Source: Azospirillum lipoferum 4B (GTDB lineage: Bacteria; Pseudomonadota; Alphaproteobacteria; Azospirillales; Azospirillaceae). Taken from it: a DNA stretch of 64,000 nucleotides. The position numbers and the translations under genes are program-made. Within the stretch, counting starts at the first letter, position 1. The number at the start of each line of letters is the position of its first letter. The notes beneath the pieces were generated by a model. The model ran no database searches, was not told the origin of the DNA, and saw only the letters and a list, made by a program, of their open reading frames with translations. This document shows positions 60,424-64,000 of this stretch, piece by piece. The stretch is taken from contig NC_016586.1 in the NCBI RefSeq assembly GCF_000283655.1, positions 511,001-575,000 of the forward strand. Direction: 5' to 3'.

Positions 60424-61841
60424 CCGCTCCCGCCAGCCCCCCGCCTCGCCGCCCGGTCGGCATTCTGGCCAGCACGCTGACCCGCAACATTGTGGCAACG
60501 CTGATGCTGGCCGCCGCCGGCTGCAGTCCGCTGCACGACGGTTCCTCGCGCGATGGAGGCGTGGCGGACCGCGGGATCGGGGGAACCGGCATTGCGGTCA
60601 CCGACCGCGGGATCGGCGGCACAGGAATAGTCGGCACCGTGACCGCCTTCGGCAGCGTCTGGGTCAACGGACTGCGGGTCGATCTGCCGCCGACCACCGC
60701 GGTGCGGATCGAAGGGCAGCCGGCGGATCCCGGTGAGGTCAGGCTCGGCCAGACGGTCGCAATGACCGCTGGTCCCGGCGGGCCGACCGGCCTCACCGCA
60801 CGCACGCTGGAGGTCCGCTATGCCGTGGCCGGTCCGGTAGAGCGGGTGGAGGGAGGCGGCGGTCTGGTGATGGGGCAGCGCATCGACCTTGCCGATGCGG
60901 AGGGAACCACCGCGCTCACCCCCGGCCGCTGGGTCGCCGTTTCCGGCCTGCGCCGTCCGGACGGCGTCGTGGACGCCAGCCGCGTCGATCCCTGGAATCC
61001 CGCCCAGGGTTGGGTTCTGCGCGGCCGGCTGGATGCGGTCACGCCCACCACCCTGACCGTTTCCGGGGTGCCGCTCCAGCGTGGGCTGAACCTTGCCGTG
61101 CCGCCGGTCGGAAGTCTCGTGCGTGTCGCCGGAATTCGGGCTGCGGCAGGTGCCTCCGGCAATTCGGCGCTGTCGGTCGAATCCGATCCCTTCAATCCCT
61201 TCGGCACGACCGTCGGCGCACTGTCGGTCGAAACCTATGTGGATCCGTCAGGACAGACGGCGATCCCCGGCGGCCCCCGGCTGGACATGTCGGATCGCGG
61301 CGCGGCGCCGGCACGGGTGGTGATCGACAGCGTGGTGACGTCCGGCGGCGGACTCGGCAGCAGCCGCGCCTACGGCGCCCAGCGCCTGGGCGGACGGTCG
61401 CTGTCCGGCGCCGATCCCGCGGCACGCGCCGCCGGGCTGGCGCGCGACGGCCAGCGTCCGGATGGCCCCCGTCCGGATGGCCCGCGTCCGGATGGCCCGC
61501 GTCCGGATGGCCTGCGTCCCGACGGCCCGCCACCAGAGGGACAGGAAAGCCCCAACGACGCGATGCGCGCCCATCCCGGATATGCCGCTCCCGGTCCGAC
61601 GCCGGGACCCGGCCGCTCAGCCGCTGGCGAAGACGCAGGATCCGGCCCGGCACGCGCCGCCAGCCCCCCCTCTCCCGGCGCATCCTCGCCAATGAATGGC
61701 GGATTCGGCGGGCCGCACAGGGGATCGGCCGGGGTGCCCGGCAGCGGCTTCGGCCGCGGCGCCGGTCCCGACAGAGGCCCACGCGGACCAGGGAGTGGAC
61801 CGGGGGGTAGACCGGGCGGCCGTGGTGGTGGCGTTCAATAG
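60420..61841 (+). CDS. DUF5666 lipoprotein with proline-rich repeat tail
   Basis: A 473-residue secreted lipoprotein starting at a GTG at 60420 that overlaps the DUF6502 stop by 4 bp. The lipobox LMLAAAGC puts the acylated cysteine at residue 35. DUF5666-type beta domains follow (GIVGTVTAFGSVWVNGLRVD, LTPGRWVAVSGLRRPDGVVD, WVLRGRLDAVTPTTLTVSGV). From about residue 345 the protein is low-complexity: five RPDGP-type pentapeptides, then Gly/Pro/Ser-rich sequence to the end. The GIGGTGI repeats near 53-70 are typical of this family's N-terminus. It is probably anchored in the outer membrane; the function is unknown. Confidence 0.8.
   Translation: MTAPASPPPRRPVGILASTLTRNIVATLMLAAAGCSPLHDGSSRDGGVADRGIGGTGIAVTDRGIGGTGIVGTVTAFGSVWVNGLRVDLPPTTAVRIEGQPADPGEVRLGQTVAMTAGPGGPTGLTARTLEVRYAVAGPVERVEGGGGLVMGQRIDLADAEGTTALTPGRWVAVSGLRRPDGVVDASRVDPWNPAQGWVLRGRLDAVTPTTLTVSGVPLQRGLNLAVPPVGSLVRVAGIRAAAGASGNSALSVESDPFNPFGTTVGALSVETYVDPSGQTAIPGGPRLDMSDRGAAPARVVIDSVVTSGGGLGSSRAYGAQRLGGRSLSGADPAARAAGLARDGQRPDGPRPDGPRPDGPRPDGLRPDGPPPEGQESPNDAMRAHPGYAAPGPTPGPGRSAAGEDAGSGPARAASPPSPGASSPMNGGFGGPHRGSAGVPGSGFGRGAGPDRGPRGPGSGPGGRPGGRGGGVQ
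61455..61529 (+). repeat. 15-bp tandem repeat coding RPDGP
   Basis: Five head-to-tail 15-bp units of the form CGTCCGGATGGCCCG inside the DUF5666 gene. The second and third are identical and the fifth has diverged. The unit is a multiple of three, so copy-number change would alter the protein length without a frameshift. Confidence 0.9.
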
Positions 61842-62334
61842 TGCCTTGCGGCGCAATTCGACAAATTATCGTTGTGCTGGAAGCCCCGCAAAGACCCCGA
61901 TCTTGGAGAGATCTGGAATCCGCACACACTCTGATCGAAAACCCTCGGCGACTCTTACCATCGCAAGATACCCAAGCTCCGTATCCATCATTTTACTCGA
62001 TATTGTTGAAAACATTTTTCAGTGCGGAAGTTGGTTACTCTGCGGCATTTTGATCCACGCTTTCAATATGCCTGCACTCTTGAAGTTATCTACGTTAACA
62101 TACTAATATATCAACATCGGAGGAATGCCCCCGCGGAAGGACATGTCCAGTTGTCAGTAAGGGAAGAGCCCGGCAGACCGCCCGGAGTCCTTTATTGCCT
62201 TCGGTTCAGACCATGGACCATGTCGAAAGCTCCCCTGCCGCACGGACCCGGGCACCTCCCGGGCTCATGCCGGCCGGCGTCACTGTCGCCTCCTCCGCAC
62301 GGGCTGGAATTCTTTGCATAGACAGGACTTGACC
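61842..62334. other. AT-rich intergenic region before the last chemoreceptor
   Basis: A 493-bp gap with AT-rich DNA from about 61850 to 62130, unlike its GC-rich flanks. It lacks a convincing gene; frames such as 61841-62053 have no homology. It presumably holds the chemoreceptor promoter. No strong terminator hairpin was found after the DUF5666 gene. Confidence 0.5.
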
Positions 62335-64000
62335 ATGATCACGCTCCTTCCGCGGCTGTCGATCCGCGCCACGCTTGGCCTTGTCGTCGCCGCGCTGGGC
62401 CTGCTGCTGATCGCCACCAGCACCTACACGACGATCGACGTGGTGAACCGCACGCGCACCGCCGACAGGGTCGCCACGCTCAGCGAGACCAGCCGCGAGC
62501 TGCTGCGCACGCTGCTGGCGATCCGGCTGGAGCGCGGGCTGGTCGGGCCGGCTCTGGGGGCCGAAGGGCAAGCCGGCGACACCGAACTGCGCGAGATCGC
62601 CGCGAACCGCACAGTGGCGGAGGCCGGCTACGCCGCCATCGCCGCCAAGCTGGGCGGGCTCGACCTTCCCGGCCTGCCGGCCGCAATGGAAAAGCTGCGC
62701 AGCGGTCACGACACGCTTTCCGCCCTGCGCCGGCAGGCCGACGACGCCCTCCGGCAGGGCAAGGCGGCGCGCGATCCGGCGGTGGCCGCAGCGTGGGCGA
62801 CGGTCCCGGTCGCCTATCTCGACGCGCTGACCGCCGCCACCGACCTGCTGGACGCCTCGCTGAAGCTGGCCGACCCGATGGTCGATCACCTGCTGGGCAT
62901 CAAGCGCGCTGCCTGGAACACCCGGCTGAATGCCGGCGGCATGGCGCTGCGCATCCAGACCGCGGTCGCGACCGGTCAGGCCTGGACCCCGGCAGACGCG
63001 CAGGCGGTGGCGGAGGCCATCGGCCGCACCACCCAGGCCTGGACCCTGGTGACGGAGGCCGCCGCCCGCCCCGACACGCCGGACGCCATCCGCAGTGCGG
63101 TCGAGAAGGCCAGGGTGAATTTCGAAGGCCCGCTGGTCGAACAGCGCAAGGCGGTGCTCGCCGCGCTCGCCGAAGGACGCAAGTCGCCGGTGGAGATCGG
63201 CACGATGCGCCAGCAGGACACCGCCAGCCAGGGCTATATCGTCGACGCCGCGCTGGCCGCGGTGGACCGGATGGTCGCCCGTGCCGATACGCAGGCGGCC
63301 CATGCCACGCGCGACGCCGTGGTTGCCGGCCTGCTGGTGGTGGCCGCCATCGTCCTGACCGTCGTCGGGTTGGTCGTCGCCAAGCGGCGGGTGAGCGACC
63401 CGATCCGCTCCATGACCGACGCGATGCGCCGTCTGGCCGACCGCGATCTGGCGGTTGCGATCCCCGGACTGGAGCGCAGCGACGAGATCGGCGGCATGGC
63501 CGCGGCCGTCACCGTGTTCCGCGACAGCATGATCACCGCCGACCGGCTCGCCGCCGAGCAGGCGCGCGAACAGGGCGCCAAGGAGAAGCGCGCGGCCCAT
63601 CTGGAAGCGCTGATGCGCGACTTCGACGCCAAGGCGATGCACATCGTGGAGACCGTCGCGTCCGCCGCCACCGAGATGCAGGGCACCGCCGGGGCCATGT
63701 CCACCACCGCTTCCCAAGCCAGCGAGCAGGCGACCGCCGTCGCCGCGGCGTCCGAACAGGCCTCCGCCAACGTCCAGACGGTGGCCTCGGCGACGGAGGA
63801 GCTGTCGGCCTCCATCCTGGAGATCGGCCGGCAGATCGCCGCCTCCACCCGCATCTCGGGCGAAGCGGTGACCCAGGCCGAACAGACCGACGCCACCATG
63901 CGCGTCCTGGTGGACGCGGCCGACCAGATCGGCCATGTGGTGGAGATGATCAACACCATCGCAGCGCAAACCAACCTGCTGGCTCTGAACGCCACCATCG
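62335..64000 (+). CDS. Methyl-accepting chemotaxis protein (3' end beyond window)
   Basis: The first 555 residues of a chemoreceptor. Membrane helix 1 is at about 12-30 (GLVVAALGLLLIATSTY). A large, helical periplasmic sensor spans about 35-325, with no Cache-type strand pattern; it looks like a four-helix or HBM-type bundle. Helix 2 is near 328-345 (AVVAGLLVVAAIVLTVVGLV), then HAMP (SDPIRSMTDAMRRLADRDLA). The signalling domain starts near 430 and reaches the tip [11 protein letters not shown] at the window edge. Its ligand is unknown. It is the second chemoreceptor here and differs from the first in its sensor. Confidence 0.92.
   Translation, partial: MITLLPRLSIRATLGLVVAALGLLLIATSTYTTIDVVNRTRTADRVATLSETSRELLRTLLAIRLERGLVGPALGAEGQAGDTELREIAANRTVAEAGYAAIAAKLGGLDLPGLPAAMEKLRSGHDTLSALRRQADDALRQGKAARDPAVAAAWATVPVAYLDALTAATDLLDASLKLADPMVDHLLGIKRAAWNTRLNAGGMALRIQTAVATGQAWTPADAQAVAEAIGRTTQAWTLVTEAAARPDTPDAIRSAVEKARVNFEGPLVEQRKAVLAALAEGRKSPVEIGTMRQQDTASQGYIVDAALAAVDRMVARADTQAAHATRDAVVAGLLVVAAIVLTVVGLVVAKRRVSDPIRSMTDAMRRLADRDLAVAIPGLERSDEIGGMAAAVTVFRDSMITADRLAAEQAREQGAKEKRAAHLEALMRDFDAKAMHIVETVASAATEMQGTAGAMSTTASQASEQATAVAAASEQASANVQTVASATEELSASILEIGRQIAASTRISGEAVTQAEQTDATMRVLVDAADQIGHVVEMINTIAAQTNLLALNATI

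Noticed and set aside
1-64000. CRISPR arrays, tRNA or rRNA genes, insertion sequences, prophage genes
   Set aside because: None recognised. The direct repeats seen are the 15-bp coding repeat, the two palindromic elements and short operators.

Overview
The window is uniformly GC-rich, densely coded DNA with short intergenic gaps. It looks like an alphaproteobacterial chromosome or chromid, most like Azospirillum or a close relative in the Rhodospirillales. The clues are an acdS/acdR pair for plant ethylene control, CcoG, RpoH, many chemoreceptors, KduI/KduD/KdgT, and a fused EIIA-HPr-EI phosphotransferase protein. The genus is inferred from gene content and base composition, not from a marker gene. 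I see no rRNA, tRNA, CRISPR array, transposase or phage module.

Layout. 1-2803: arginine catabolism (ornithine cyclodeaminase, arginase, a divergent Lrp regulator) and an amino-acid binding protein. 2902-6623: a DUF1289 protein, CcoG and a MocR-type regulator. 6649-16750: the standout locus. One minus-strand operon encodes a four-cluster ferredoxin, a tungsten-type aldehyde:ferredoxin oxidoreductase (AOR), a MoaD-like protein and seven subunits of a membrane-bound group 4 [NiFe] hydrogenase. A divergent hypA lies across an FNR-like box. 16839-20936: rpoH, a polysaccharide pyruvyl transferase and a secreted protein. 20986-25033: unsaturated-uronate catabolism (kduD, kduI, kdgT) and an Ldh-family reductase. 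25201-30523: a chemoreceptor, a histidine phosphatase, an alpha/beta hydrolase and an unusual MFS protein. 31128-35785: feoA-feoB-small Cys-rich protein, then mntR/mntH.

35793-39386: hydroxypyruvate isomerase, acdS/acdR, an NTF2-like protein and a small membrane protein. 39412-46924: a PotABCD-type ABC transporter with a racemase and an amidase, divergent from a GntR regulator with repeated TTGTGCA sites. 46997-58377: an amino-sugar and murein-sugar locus (NagE-type PTS, MurQ, HutC-type regulator, HAD phosphatase, NagA, NagB-II, a second PTS permease with a degenerate second EIIB, and EIIA-HPr-EI). 58481-64000: a membrane protein, a translationally coupled DUF6502/DUF5666 lipoprotein pair and a chemoreceptor cut by the window edge.

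How it fits together. The window suggests a plant-associated bacterium that moves toward nutrients, scavenges metals, and feeds on amino acids, uronates and amino sugars. It also appears able to couple aldehyde oxidation to H2 evolution and ion pumping when oxygen is low. That last coupling is inferred from gene order and conserved metal-binding motifs.
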